Source: Actinomycetospora sp. | GTDB lineage: Bacteria > Actinomycetota > Actinomycetes > Mycobacteriales > Pseudonocardiaceae | DNA length: 42,731 bases | Reading direction: 5' to 3' | Assembly (NCBI GenBank): GCA_029266415.1 | Contig: JAQSWW010000026.1 | Span: 1 to 42,731 of the forward strand | In this document: positions 16,301 through 28,782 of the stretch, in pieces | How positions within the stretch are numbered: the first letter of the stretch is position 1 | How the letters are laid out: every line of letters starts with the position of its first letter | Notes under the pieces: model-generated | Told to the model about the DNA's origin: nothing | Database searches by the model: none | Seen by the model: the letters and a program-made list of their open reading frames with translations, nothing else | Translations under genes and position numbers: made by a program

Positions 16301-17674
16301 TCAGCACTCGACGACGGTGAGAGCGAGCCCGCCGCGGGCCGTCTCCTTGTACTTGACCTTCATGTCGGCGCCGGTCTCGCGCATGGTCCGGATCGCCTTG
16401 TCCAGCGAGACGTGGTGGACGCCGTCGCCGCGCACGGCCATGCGGGCCGCGGTGATGGCCTTGACCGAGGCGACGGCGTTGCGCTCGATGCAGGGGATCT
16501 GGACGAGTCCCCCGACGGGGTCGCAGGTCAGGCCCAGGTTGTGCTCGATGCCGATCTCGGCGGCGTTCTCGACCTGCTCGGGCGAGCCGCCGAGGAGCTC
16601 CGCGAGCCCCGCGGCGGCCATCGAGCAGGCCGACCCGACCTCGCCCTGGCAGCCGACCTCCGCGCCCGAGATCGAGGCGTTGCGCTTGAAGAGCAGGCCG
16701 ATCGCGCCGGCGGTGAGCAGGAAGCGCACGACGGCGTCGTCGTCGAACCCGCGCACCGACTGCGCGGCGTGGTGCAGGACCGCGGGCACGATGCCCGCCG
16801 CGCCGTTGGTGGGGGCGGTGACGACCCGGCCGCCGGCGGCGTTCTCCTCGTTGACGGCCAGGGCGTAGAGGGTCACCCGGTCCATGGCCTGCGCGGGGCT
16901 CCCGGCCTCCTCCTCCTCGTCGAGGTGGCGGCGGAGGGCGGCGGCACGGCGGCGGACCCGGAGCCCGCCGGGCAGCACGCCCGGCGTCGTCGAGCCCCGC
17001 TCCACGCACTCGCGCATGACCCACCAGAGGTGCAGCAGGCCGGCGCGGGTCTCCTGCTCGGGGCGCCACACCGCCTCGTTCGCGAGCATGACGTCGCTGA
17101 TGCGGAGCCCGTGGGCCCGGGCGATCGCGACGAGCTCGTCGCCGGAGGGGAAGGGGTGGCGCACCGGCGTCGGGTCCTCGCGGAGGACCGGCTCGCCCGT
17201 CTCGTCCTCGTCGAGGACGAACCCGCCGCCGACCGAGTAGTACTCGCGGCGGTCGACCAGGTCTCCGTGCTCGTCGTGCGCGGTGAACACCATGCCGTTG
17301 CTGTGGAACGACAGCCGCGCCCGGCGGTGGAGCACCACGTCGTCGTCGACCGAGAACGGGACGATGTGCTTGCCGGCCAGCGCGAGCCGCCCGCCGTCCC
17401 GGACGGCGGTGACGATCGGCTCCGCCTCCACGGGGTCGACGAGGTGGGGCTGCTCGCCGCAGAGGCCCAGCACCACCGCTCGCACGCTCCCGTGCCCGTG
17501 CCCGGTGGCGCCGAGCGACCCGAAGAGCTCGCAGCGCACCGACGCGACCCGGTGGAGCAGGTCGGCGTCGTGCAGCCGGGAGACGAACAGGTGGGCGGCG
17601 CGCATCGGACCCACCGTGTGGGAGCTCGACGGTCCGATCCCGACCTTGAACAGGTCGAACACGGAGATGGCCAT
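16301..17674 (-). CDS. sdaA: L-serine ammonia-lyase (iron-sulfur L-serine dehydratase)
   Basis: The 457-aa protein is a single-chain SdaA. The N-terminal domain begins [26 protein letters not shown]. The catalytic domain holds the cysteines of the 4Fe-4S cluster in [17 protein letters not shown] and [18 protein letters not shown], with [18 protein letters not shown] typical of the family. It deaminates L-serine to pyruvate and ammonia, the last step of the betaine-to-pyruvate route here. ATG 17672-17674 matches the family N terminus better than the in-frame GTG two codons earlier. Its promoter region carries the ACTGATATAT motif and is shared with the divergent gntR gene. Confidence 0.93.
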   Translation of the reverse strand: MAISVFDLFKVGIGPSSSHTVGPMRAAHLFVSRLHDADLLHRVASVRCELFGSLGATGHGHGSVRAVVLGLCGEQPHLVDPVEAEPIVTAVRDGGRLALAGKHIVPFSVDDDVVLHRRARLSFHSNGMVFTAHDEHGDLVDRREYYSVGGGFVLDEDETGEPVLREDPTPVRHPFPSGDELVAIARAHGLRISDVMLANEAVWRPEQETRAGLLHLWWVMRECVERGSTTPGVLPGGLRVRRRAAALRRHLDEEEEAGSPAQAMDRVTLYALAVNEENAAGGRVVTAPTNGAAGIVPAVLHHAAQSVRGFDDDAVVRFLLTAGAIGLLFKRNASISGAEVGCQGEVGSACSMAAAGLAELLGGSPEQVENAAEIGIEHNLGLTCDPVGGLVQIPCIERNAVASVKAITAARMAVRGDGVHHVSLDKAIRTMRETGADMKVKYKETARGGLALTVVEC

Positions 17675-17769
17675 GGACACCCCCAGGGGTGATCGGCTGC
17701 AGTCGCATTAATATATCAGTCGTTGCTAGCTGTTAGAAGACACGATCCCACTACGGTAAGGTCCGGATC
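17675..17769. promoter_or_regulatory. sdaA/gntR divergent promoter with ACTGATATAT operator
   Basis: The 95-bp spacer is AT-rich for this genome. On the minus strand ACTGATATATTAAT (about 17709-17722) overlaps TATATT, the likely -10 of sdaA. Towards gntR, TACGGT (17752-17757) is a possible -10, twelve bases before GTG 17770. The ACTGATAYAT core recurs at 10931 and at the glyA promoter (27680), which points to one shared repressor. Confidence 0.55.
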
Positions 17770-18438
17770 GTGAGCCTTCTTTCGGACGAGCAGGTGTCGA
17801 ATCCCCCGCTGTCGCTCTCCGAGCGCGCCTACGCGGCCATCCAGGACAAGCTGATCATGTTGGAGATCCCGCCGATGGCCCCGATCGACGAGGTCGGCCT
17901 GGTGGAGTCGCTGGGTGTGGGGCGCACGCCCGTACGCGAGGCCCTCAAGCGGCTCGAGGTCGACCGCCTCGTCGTGTCCTACGCACGGCGCGGGACGTTC
18001 GCCACCGCCGTCGACATCTCCGACCTCGCCTACATCTCCGAGATCCGCGTACAGCTCGAGCCGCTGGCGGCCCGCCGGGCGGCCGAGAACGCCGGTCCCG
18101 CGATGCGCGAGGACCTGGCGAAGCTCGCCGACGCCACCGATGCCCTCGAGGTGCCGTCGCTGACGCGCGACGAGCTGATGCGCTGGGACCTGCGGGTGCA
18201 CCGCGCCGTGTACCGGGCCTCGGGCAACCCGCACCTCGAGGACACGCTCGTGCGCTACGACAACCTGGCCACGAGGATCTTCTGCATCTTCCTCGACCGC
18301 ATGACCGACTTCGTCTCCCACGTCGAGGAGCACGCGGGGCTGCTGCGCACGATCGCCGAGGGCGACGCCGACGGGGCCGCGCGGCGCGCGCGCCAGCACG
18401 TGATCGGCTTCGAGAAGGCGATCCGCGCGGTGATCTGA
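17770..18438 (+). CDS. GntR-family regulator (FadR subfamily, FCD domain)
   Basis: The 222-aa protein has an N-terminal winged HTH (about residues 15-78, LGVGRTPVREALKRLEVDRLV being the recognition region) and an all-helical FCD ligand domain. Asp140 and His144 (DLRVH), His188 (VEEH) and His210 (RQH) are positioned like the metal-binding residues of FCD proteins. FCD regulators sense small carboxylates; glycine, sarcosine, serine or a related acid would fit here. It is divergent from sdaA and convergent with the cyclodeaminase-like gene (13-bp gap). The shared ACTGATAYAT motif suggests control of sdaA, glyA-sox and the transporter. Confidence 0.88.
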   Translation: MSLLSDEQVSNPPLSLSERAYAAIQDKLIMLEIPPMAPIDEVGLVESLGVGRTPVREALKRLEVDRLVVSYARRGTFATAVDISDLAYISEIRVQLEPLAARRAAENAGPAMREDLAKLADATDALEVPSLTRDELMRWDLRVHRAVYRASGNPHLEDTLVRYDNLATRIFCIFLDRMTDFVSHVEEHAGLLRTIAEGDADGAARRARQHVIGFEKAIRAVI

Positions 18439-18451
18439 GCGCCTGCCGGCC

Positions 18452-18985
18452 TCACCGCAGGACGCGCTCCCGGACGAACGCCGTGATCTTCGCGGCCCGC
18501 AGGACGAGGTCGTCCACGGGCTCGATCGCCGTGAGGAGCCGCTCGCGCTCGGCGGGGTCCGCGACGCCCGCGAGGTCGACCTCGACGTCGACGCGGGCCG
18601 TGCCGGCGGCGGCGCGGACCGCCTCGGCCGCCGCGGCGAGGTCGACGGCGGCCGTGCGGCGCGCCAGCGGGCGCAGGGCCTCCACGAGACCCAGGAGGCG
18701 GTGGGCCAGGTCGATGACCTGCACCGACGAGCCTCCGGGCCCCACGGCGGCGCCCTCGTCGACGACGAGGCGCAGCGCGGTCGCGCGCAGCGCGTCCGCG
18801 TCGTCCCGCGTCCTCGCCAGGGCGTCGACGTGCTCGGCGGGCACCGCGGGCTCGGCGTCGCGGGCCGCCTTGGCCACGAGCGCCGCGCCGTGGGCGGCGT
18901 GCAGGGCGGCCCCGGCACGACCCCCCGGCCCGGGGCCGGGGGACGCGAGGGACTCCAGGAAGTGTTCGACCGTCTCGCTGCGCAC
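18452..18985 (-). CDS. Cyclodeaminase/cyclohydrolase-family protein (C1-tetrahydrofolate metabolism)
   Basis: The 177-aa all-helical protein resembles the stand-alone C-terminal domain of formiminotransferase-cyclodeaminase and methenyl-THF cyclohydrolase FchA. FLESLASPGPGPGGRAGAALHAAHGAALV matches the family start, usually FLxxLAS-xPxPGGGSxAAL. It would convert formimino-THF or 5,10-methenyl-THF. Here the GGGS motif is GGRA, so activity is uncertain. It is the last gene of the glyA-sox-dmg operon, 40 bp after dmg, and could process the methylene/methenyl-THF made by the demethylating oxidases. GTG 18983-18985 has GGGG upstream. A near-perfect GC palindrome at about 18922-18942 lies inside the gene. 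Confidence 0.7.
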   Translation of the reverse strand: MRSETVEHFLESLASPGPGPGGRAGAALHAAHGAALVAKAARDAEPAVPAEHVDALARTRDDADALRATALRLVVDEGAAVGPGGSSVQVIDLAHRLLGLVEALRPLARRTAAVDLAAAAEAVRAAAGTARVDVEVDLAGVADPAERERLLTAIEPVDDLVLRAAKITAFVRERVLR

Positions 18986-19025
18986 AGAGGACCCCTTTCG
19001 CGGGGGCTCGCGGAGGCCCGGGGGG

Positions 19026-22097
<3,072 letters not shown>

Positions 22098-22105
<8 letters not shown>

Positions 22106-24845
22106 CGCGGCGCGCTCCTTCGGGGTCGACGAGGACGGTGTCGCCGATCTGCGCGGCCACCAGCTCGCCGCCGACGGGGACCCCCACGACCTCGCCGATG
22201 CGCTCGCGGCCGCCCTTGACCAGGGCGAGCGCGAACGGCCGGGCGAGGGCCGCGCTGTGGTAGCTGGAGGTGACGTGGCCGAGCATCGGGACCGGCGGGG
22301 CGGGCAGCCGCCCGTCCTCGGCGAGGTGCACGATCTGGGAGCCCTCGGGCAGCCTGGTCGCGGCGTCGACGGGCAGCAGGGAGACGAGCTGCTTGCGCAG
22401 CAGGTCCTGGTTCTGCGGGCGGGCGAAGGAGCGGCGGCCGAGGAAGTCGGGCTTCTTCCTCGACACCGCCCAGCCGAGGCCGAGGTCGTGCGGCGAGACG
22501 GTGCCGTCGGTGTCCTGCCCGATGATCGGGTAGCCCTTCTCGGCCCGGAGGACGTGCATCGTCTCGGTGCCGTACGGCGTGATCCCGTAGGGCCGGCCGG
22601 CCTCGATCAGCCGGTCCCACAGCGCGGGCGCGTACCAGGAGCTGACGGCGACCTCGAAGGCGAGCTCGCCGGAGAACGAGATGCGCGCGAGGCGGACGGG
22701 CACGCCGTCGAGGGCGGTGTCCTGCCAGCTCATGAAGCCGAACGCGTCGTTGCCCACGTCGAGGTCGGCGAAGACCGCGCCGACGACGTCGCGGGAACGG
22801 GGCCCCGCCACCGCGAAGATCGAGAGCTGCTCGGTGACCGAGGTCAGCCGCACCCGCAGGTCCGGCCACTCGGTCTGGAGCCACTCCTCCATCCAGTCGA
22901 GGACGGGCGCGGCGTTGCCGGTCGTGGTGGTGACGAGGAAGCGGTCGTCGGCCAGGCGCAGCACGGTGCCGTCGTCGAAGACCATGCCGTCGTTTCCGCA
23001 CATGACGCCGTAGCGCACGCGCCCGACCTTCAGGCTGCTCATCATGTTCGTGTAGAGCCGGTCGAGCAGGACCGCCGCGTCCGGGCCGCGGACGTCGATC
23101 TTGCCGAGGGTCGAGCCGTCCAGGATCCCGACGCCGGTCCGCACCGCGGCGCACTCGCGCAGCACCGCGGCGGTCATGTCCTCCCCGGGCTGCGGGTAGT
23201 GCCGGGCGCGCTTCCACTGCCCGACGTCCTCGAACTCCGCGCCCGCGGCGACGTGGCGGTCGTGGATCGCCGTCGTCCGCACGGGGTCGTAGAGGTCGCC
23301 GCGCGCCCGGCCGGCCAACGCGGCGAACGCGACGGGCGTGTACGGCGGGCGGAAGGTGGTCGTGCCGAGGTCCTCGATCGGCCGGCCGAGCAGCTCCGCG
23401 GTGATGCCCGAGGCGACGACCCCGGACGTCTTGCCCTGGTCGTGCGCGGTACCGATCGTCGTGTAGCGCTTGACGTGCTCCACCGAGCGCATGCCCGCGC
23501 CCACGGCCCGGGCGATGTCGGCGACGGTGGCGTCGCGCTGGAGGTCGACGAACTGGCGGGCGGGCTCGCCCGCGGTGCGCCAGAGCACCATCGTCGGCTC
23601 CCCGTGCTCCTCCTCCGCGTGCGGCGCGTCCGCGCCGCCGGCCTGGCGCAGGCACCCGGCGAGGTCGAGGGTGCCGTCGGCGGCGCCGACGACCTCGACC
23701 CCCGGCAGCGGCGCCGCGGGCCGGAAGGCGCCGAGCGCGGGGTCCCACCCCAGGCGGCCCCCGACGTGGGTGAACAGGTGCACGGTGGGATTCCAGCCGC
23801 CGCTGACCAGCAGCAGGTCGCAGGGCACCTCGCGGCGCTCCGCCCCCACCAGCGCCGCAGTCACGCGGTCGTCACCCAGCGTCCCGTGGACCTGCGTGTC
23901 CGCGGAGACCTCGATGCCGCGCTCGGCGCACCGCCGGGCCCAGACCTCGGGGACCCGCGCGCGGGCGTCCAGGACCCGGACCGCGGCACCGGCGTCGTGC
24001 AGGTCGACCGCCGCGGAGTACGCGGCGTCGTCGCTGGTGAACACGACGACCTCGCGACCGGCGAGCACGCCGTGGCGGTGCAGGAAGTCGCGCGCCGCCG
24101 AGGCGAGCATGACGCCCGGGCGGTCGTCGTCCTCGAACACGACGGGCCGCTCGATCGCGCCGGCGGCGATGACCACCCGCGCGGCGCGGATGCGGTGGAC
24201 GCGCTGGCGGGACGCGCCCCGCTCGCGGCGCTCCAGGGCCAGGACCAGGCCGTCGTCGTAGTGCCCGAACGCCGTGGTGCGCTGCAGGTGGGTGACACGG
24301 GGGTCCGCCGCCAGCTCGGCGACGACGTCGGCGACGAACTCCCGCGACGGGCGGCCGTCGATGGTCTCGGTGCCGGTGAGCGTGCCGCCGGGCTCGGGGC
24401 GGTCGTCGACGAGGACGACGTCGAGCCCGTCGCGGGCGGCGCGGCGGGCCGCGGTCAGCCCGGCGGGGCCGGCGCCGACGACGAGGACGTCGCAGTGGAC
24501 GTGGCGGTGGTCGTAGCGGGCGACGTCGGCGACGTCGGAGAGCCGGCCCTGCCCGTTCACGCCGCGGGCGACCAGGCCGTCGGTGATCTCGACCGTGGAG
24601 GCGAGCACCATCGGCTCGGGAAACGGCTCCTCGATCTGGACAAGGCCCGTCGGGTCCTCGACCCACGCGGCGCCGATGCCGCGGGGACGCCCGAACTTGA
24701 CGCTGGTGCCCAGCGGGCGGGCGTCGTGGGCGAGCAGCACCGAGGCGAGGGTGTCGCCGGGGTGGCCCGTGTACTCGGTGCCGTCGACGGTGACGGTCAC
24801 CGTGCGGCTGCGGTCGACGCGGCCGTAGCCCTCGATCCTGCTCAC
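22098..24845 (-). CDS. soxA: Sarcosine oxidase alpha subunit
   Basis: The 915-aa protein has an N-terminal ferredoxin-like fold without cluster cysteines (VTVTVDGTEYTGHPGDTLAS), a dinucleotide-binding domain (DVLVVGAGPAGLTAARRAARDG, second motif REVVVFTSDDAAYSAA) and a C-terminal GcvT-type THF domain (about 550-915; GILDGSTLGKIDVRGPDAAVLLDRLYTN). It binds NAD and THF and receives the methyl carbon. The usual bacterial length is around 960. GTG 24843-24845 overlaps the soxD stop (GTGA). The longer open frame reaching 26780 is antisense or out of frame to soxD and soxB and is rejected. Confidence 0.93.
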
Positions 24846-25117
24846 GGGGTCGCCTCCGATCCGGCGAGGGGGCCGACGCTGACGAACTGGTGGGTGCGGG
24901 TGTCGCGCACCGCGGTGAACCAGCGGCGGCAGCCCGCGCTGTGGGCCCAGCGCTCGGCGAAGGGGCCCTTGGGGTTGTCGCGGAAGAACACGTAGCGGGC
25001 CCACTGCTCGTCGGTCAGCCCCGCGGGATCCGCCGGGTACGCGACGTGCGCCTGGCCGCCGTAGGAGAACTCGAGCTCCTCGCGGGGGCCGCACCAGGGG
25101 CAGGCGATGAGTTGCAC
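24842..25117 (-). CDS. soxD: Sarcosine oxidase delta subunit
   Basis: The 91-aa protein is the zinc-binding delta subunit: CPWC (Cys6, Cys9) and WAHSAGCRRWF (His59, Cys63) are the metal ligands, and FSYGGQAHV and YVFFRDNPKGPFAE are family hallmarks. GTG 25115-25117 follows GGAGA. It lies 12 bp after soxB and overlaps soxA by four bases. Confidence 0.93.
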   Translation of the reverse strand: MQLIACPWCGPREELEFSYGGQAHVAYPADPAGLTDEQWARYVFFRDNPKGPFAERWAHSAGCRRWFTAVRDTRTHQFVSVGPLAGSEATP

Positions 25118-25129
25118 GGGTGTCTCCGC

Positions 25130-26368
25130 TCAGTGCGCGACGGCGGCGGCGCCGTGCTCGTCGACGAGGGCCCCGGTGACGAACCGGTCGAGCCCGAAGG
25201 GGGCGATGAGGGGGTGCGGGCGGCCGTGGGCGACGGTGTCGGCGAACGCCCAGCCGATGCCCGGGGTGGCCTTGAACCCGCCGGTCCCCCAGCCGCAGTT
25301 GAGGAACACGTTGTCGTAGGGGGTGCGCCCGACGATCGGGCTGGCGTCGGGCGTGACGTCGACGACGCCGGCCCAGCTGCGCAGCAGGTGCGCGCGGGCG
25401 AACACCGGGAAGAGCTCGACGGCGGCCGCCATCTGGCGCTCGATGATGTGGAAGGCGCCGCGCTGGGCGTAGCCGTTGTACGAGTCGACGCCCGCGCCCA
25501 TCACCAGCTCGCCCTTGTGCGCCTGCGAGACGTACACGTGCACGGCGTTGGACATGACGATCGTCGGGTGCACGGGCTCGAGGAGCTCCGAGACGAGCGC
25601 CTGCAGCGGGTGCGACTGCAGGGGCGCGGGGACGCCGAGCATGTCGAGCAGCACCGAGGTGTGGCCCGCGGCGCAGAGGGCGACGGTGCCGCAGCCGATG
25701 TCGCCGCGCGTCGTGCGGACGCCGGTCACGCGGTCGCCGTCGGTGACGAAGCCCGTGACCTCGCAGTCCTGGATGATGTCGATGCCGGCGTCGCTGGCGC
25801 GGCGGGCGAAGCCCCAGGCCACGTAGTCGTGCTTCGCGATCCCCGCCCGCGGCTGGAACGTCGCGCCCTGCACCGGGTACCGGATGTCGGCGGAGACGTT
25901 GACGATCGGGCAGACCTTCGCCACCTCGTCGGGGTCGAGCCACTCGGCGTCGATCCCGTTGAGCTTGTTGGCCTCGACGCGGCGCACCGAGTCGCGGACG
26001 TCCTGCTCGGTGTGGGCGAGGTTGAGCACGCCGCGCTGGCTGAACAGGATCGGGTAGCCGAGGTCCTCCTCGAGCCCCTCCCACAGCCTGAGCGCGTGCT
26101 CGTAGATGCCCGCGGACTCGTCCCACAGGTAGTTCGAGCGGATCAGCGTGGTGTTGCGGGCCATGTTCCCGCCCGCCAGCCAGCCCTTCTCCACGACGGC
26201 GACGTCGGTGATGCCCAGCTTCGCCAGGTAGTGCGCGGTGGCCAGGCCGTGTCCCCCGCCGCCGACGATGACGACGTCGTAGGACCTCTGGGGCTCGGCG
26301 TCGCGCCAGAGGGCGTCGGGGTGCTCGGGCAGCGCGGCGCCCGGCGGTGTGGCGTGTGCGGTCGTCAT
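25130..26368 (-). CDS. soxB: Sarcosine oxidase beta subunit
   Basis: The 412-aa protein is the catalytic subunit with a FAD-binding motif ([20 protein letters not shown]) and the site that binds FMN covalently ([20 protein letters not shown], His180 corresponding to the known His173). [19 protein letters not shown]-type sequence near residue 375 closes the flavin site (here [13 protein letters not shown]). It oxidises sarcosine to glycine, giving H2O2 and methylene-THF. ATG 26366-26368 overlaps the glyA stop in ATGA. Confidence 0.94.
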   Translation of the reverse strand: MTTAHATPPGAALPEHPDALWRDAEPQRSYDVVIVGGGGHGLATAHYLAKLGITDVAVVEKGWLAGGNMARNTTLIRSNYLWDESAGIYEHALRLWEGLEEDLGYPILFSQRGVLNLAHTEQDVRDSVRRVEANKLNGIDAEWLDPDEVAKVCPIVNVSADIRYPVQGATFQPRAGIAKHDYVAWGFARRASDAGIDIIQDCEVTGFVTDGDRVTGVRTTRGDIGCGTVALCAAGHTSVLLDMLGVPAPLQSHPLQALVSELLEPVHPTIVMSNAVHVYVSQAHKGELVMGAGVDSYNGYAQRGAFHIIERQMAAAVELFPVFARAHLLRSWAGVVDVTPDASPIVGRTPYDNVFLNCGWGTGGFKATPGIGWAFADTVAHGRPHPLIAPFGLDRFVTGALVDEHGAAAVAH

Positions 26369-27657
26369 GCCTGCAGCTCCGGGTAGAGGGGGTGGCGGTC
26401 GGCGAGGGCGGCGACGCGGTCGGCGAGGGCGTCGAGCTCGGCGTCGGTGACGTCCGGGCGCAGCGCGCGGGCGACGACGTCGGCGACGACGCGGAAGTCG
26501 TCGGTGTCGAACCCGCGGGTGGCCAGCGCGGCGGTGCCGATGCGGACCCCGGAGCTGACCATCGGCGGGCGGGGGTCGAACGGGACGGCGTTGCGGTTGA
26601 CCGTGATCCCCACACGGTGCAGGCGGTCCTCGGCCTGCTTCCCGTCGAGCTCGGAGTCGCGCAGGTCGACCAGGACGAGGTGGACGTCGGTGCCGCCGGA
26701 GACCACGCCGATGTCCGGCTCCTCGAGGAGCCGCTCGGCGAGGATGCGGGCGCCGGCGAGCGTGCGCTCCTGGCGCTCACGGAACTCCGGCTGCGCGGCC
26801 AGCCCGAACGCCACGGCCTTCGCGGCGATCACGTGCTCGAGCGGCCCGCCCTGCTGACCGGGGAAGACGCTCGAGTTCAGCTTCTTGGCGAGCTCGCGCG
26901 TGCCCGCGAGGATCACGCCACCGCGCGGGCCACCGAGCGTCTTGTGCGTCGTCGACGTGACCACGTGGGCGTGCGGCACGGGCGAGGGGTGCAGGCCGGC
27001 GGCGACGAGGCCGGCGAAGTGCGCCATGTCGACCATGAGCCAGGCGCCCACCGCGTCGGCGATCCGCCGGAACGCGGCGAAGTCCTGCTGGCGCGGGTAG
27101 GCCGACCAGCCCGCGATGATCAGCTTCGGGTGGTGTGCGTGCGCGAGCCGCTCGACCTCGGCCATGTCGACGCGGTGGTCGTCCTCGCGGACGTGGTAGG
27201 CGGCGACGTCGTAGAGGCGGCCCGAGAAGTTGAGGTGCATGCCGTGCGTGAGGTGGCCGCCGTGGGCCAGCGCGAGGCCGAGGATCGTGTCCCCGGGTGC
27301 GAGCAGGGCGGCCATGACCGCGGCGTTGGCCTGCGCTCCGGAGTGGGGCTGGACGTTGGCGTACTCGGCGCCGAACAGGTCCTTCAGCCGGTCGATCGCG
27401 AGCTGCTCGACGACGTCGACGTGCTCGCAGCCGCCGTAGTACCGCCGCCCCGGGTAGCCCTCGGCGTACTTGTTCGTCAGGACCGAGCCCTGCGCCTCCA
27501 TGACCGCCTGCGGCGCGAAGTTCTCGCTCGCGATCATCTCGAGCGTGCGGTCCTGCCGCCGGAGCTCCGCCACGACCTGGGCGTGGACCTCGGGATCGGT
27601 GTCGGCGAGCGACCGGCCGAGCGCCGCGGCGTGGTCGGGAGCGGTTGTGATCGACAT
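26365..27657 (-). CDS. glyA: Serine hydroxymethyltransferase
   Basis: The 430-aa protein has the complete SHMT set: [37 protein letters not shown]-type sequence (here [15 protein letters not shown]) and the PLP lysine in [16 protein letters not shown] (Lys239). It joins glycine and methylene-THF to make serine, which SdaA then deaminates. It is the first gene of the operon and has its own strong promoter. ATG 27655-27657 is preferred over the longer frame, because the additional N-terminal residues run into the promoter. It is probably a pathway-dedicated copy beside a housekeeping glyA elsewhere; that is inference. Confidence 0.94.
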   Translation of the reverse strand: MSITTAPDHAAALGRSLADTDPEVHAQVVAELRRQDRTLEMIASENFAPQAVMEAQGSVLTNKYAEGYPGRRYYGGCEHVDVVEQLAIDRLKDLFGAEYANVQPHSGAQANAAVMAALLAPGDTILGLALAHGGHLTHGMHLNFSGRLYDVAAYHVREDDHRVDMAEVERLAHAHHPKLIIAGWSAYPRQQDFAAFRRIADAVGAWLMVDMAHFAGLVAAGLHPSPVPHAHVVTSTTHKTLGGPRGGVILAGTRELAKKLNSSVFPGQQGGPLEHVIAAKAVAFGLAAQPEFRERQERTLAGARILAERLLEEPDIGVVSGGTDVHLVLVDLRDSELDGKQAEDRLHRVGITVNRNAVPFDPRPPMVSSGVRIGTAALATRGFDTDDFRVVADVVARALRPDVTDAELDALADRVAALADRHPLYPELQA

Positions 27658-27678
27658 GCGTGGTCCTCTTGCTCGCCA

Positions 27679-27730
27679 ACTGATATATCTACTGCCGAGG
27701 ACTGTAGACACGGCGGTTCCGCGTCGTCAA
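27679..27730 (-). promoter_or_regulatory. glyA-sox-dmg operon promoter with downstream operator
   Basis: On the minus strand TTGACG (27725-27730), an 18-base spacer and TACAGT (27701-27706) form a clear sigma-70-type promoter. Just after the expected start lies AGATATATCAGTT (about 27679-27692), which is the ACTGATATAT motif in reverse orientation with a GATATATC palindrome at its centre. An operator at this place would block a polymerase leaving the promoter. Confidence 0.65.
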
Positions 27731-27775
27731 CACTCGGCCCGGACGGGAGCAGTCGACGGCGAAGGAGGCCGCGAG

Positions 27776-28000
27776 ATGACGGACCTGTGGACGGCGGGGT
27801 TCGAGATGGGGCGGCTGGACCAGCAGCTCGCCGCCAGGGTCCTGCGCGACCAGAAGGTGGGCCTGACGATCCGGCGCGTCAACCGTGCCGAGGCGGCGGC
27901 GATCGCCCGCCGCCACGGCTACGTGCTGCATGTCCACGACGTCGAGGAGCCGGACCGCGTGTGGGCGGAGTTCTGGCCGGACGCCGCGACCGGCTCCTGA
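27776..28000 (+). CDS. Small hypothetical protein
   Basis: The 74-aa product starts at ATG 27776 with a strong AAGGAGG ribosome-binding site. It is rich in charged residues (LRDQKVGLTIRRVNRAEAAAIARRHGYVLHVHDVEEPDRVWAEFWPD), has no membrane segment, and is probably a small globular protein. I do not recognise the family. It is divergent from glyA. Confidence 0.6.
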   Translation: MTDLWTAGFEMGRLDQQLAARVLRDQKVGLTIRRVNRAEAAAIARRHGYVLHVHDVEEPDRVWAEFWPDAATGS

Positions 28001-28142
28001 GGATGGCTCCCCGGGCGCAGGCTCGCGCGCGCTCCCTCCGGTCGACACCGGGTCGTCCCCGCGGCAGGGTGGGCCGGGCCGCCCCGGACCTCGTCGGCGA
28101 CGTCTCCCGTGCGGGGCGGGGGCCCGAGGCGCAGAGGACGTC

Positions 28143-28484
28143 ATGACGCAGTCCGGACGGAGCAGGGACAGGCTGCGCGTCGAGCGCGAACTGCGCGAGG
28201 CGGAGCGGGTCCTGGCCCACCTGCGCGGCATCACCCTCGATGAGGCCGCACGGGCGTTGGGTGATCACGCGAGCCTGACGGGCACCTCGGTCCTCGAGGT
28301 GGCCCGCGACGTGCTCGCGCACCGCCCGGTCATCCGGCCACGGGTCCTGCGGCACATCACGGACCTGGAGTCGTGGGCCGAGACCGGCCGGGCCGGCACC
28401 GACGCCTCGGGACCCGGCGTCCCCACGCAGCGCACGATGTCGCCCGGGGACGACGGCACCGGCGACACCGATCACTCGCACTGA
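28143..28484 (+). CDS. Small protein with ANTAR-like helical region
   Basis: The 113-aa product has, at residues 17-62, EAERVLAHLRGITLDEAARALGDHASLTGTSVLEVARDVL. This follows the ANTAR RNA-binding pattern (AKGxLmxxxgxsxdeAfxxLrxhAxxtnxxlxdvAxxvv) though several core positions differ. ANTAR proteins are antiterminators such as AmiR. The rest is acidic and Gly/Thr-rich with a DHSH tail. ATG 28143 follows AGAGGACGTC. If it is ANTAR-type, it lacks a receiver or GAF partner domain. The family call is tentative. Confidence 0.5.
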   Translation: MTQSGRSRDRLRVERELREAERVLAHLRGITLDEAARALGDHASLTGTSVLEVARDVLAHRPVIRPRVLRHITDLESWAETGRAGTDASGPGVPTQRTMSPGDDGTGDTDHSH

Positions 28485-28494
28485 CCGGTGGCGG

Positions 28495-28782
28495 CTACAC
28501 CTCGGTCGTGGGCGTGGGCCGGCCGCTGCGCTCGGTGCCGGCACGCGCCCGGCGGTGCAGCAGCCACGGGGCGCAGGCGACGGCCAGCAGCAGCACGGCC
28601 TGGCCGGCCAGTCCGAGCAGGACGAGACACACGGCGACGACGACACCGAGACCGGCGACGACGGCCCGCCAGGACGGTCTCCACCGGCGCGGCGGGTCGA
28701 GCCTCCCCCGGAGGTCGGGATCGTCCTGGTCGAGCCCCTGCTCGATCGCGCTCAGGATGCGGCGTTCCCGTTCGTTCAGCAC
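28495..28782 (-). CDS. DUF3040-family membrane protein
   Basis: The 95-aa protein starts LNERERRILSAIEQGLDQDDPDL, the conserved head of DUF3040 proteins, followed by two hydrophobic segments (VVAGLGVVVAVCLVLLG and AVLLLAVACAPWLL). Function is unknown; such proteins are common in actinobacteria. GTG 28780-28782 has AGGGAGG upstream. It is convergent with the ANTAR-like gene. Confidence 0.75.
   Translation of the reverse strand: MLNERERRILSAIEQGLDQDDPDLRGRLDPPRRWRPSWRAVVAGLGVVVAVCLVLLGLAGQAVLLLAVACAPWLLHRRARAGTERSGRPTPTTEV

Noticed and set aside
16263-17708. 481-codon minus-strand frame ending in VVRIDHSR
   Set aside because: Most of it is sdaA read in the wrong frame; only its last few codons belong to the purU remnant.
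18922-18942. Near-perfect GC palindrome as a terminator
   Set aside because: It lies inside the cyclodeaminase-like coding sequence, encodes the SPGPGPGG loop and has no T tract.
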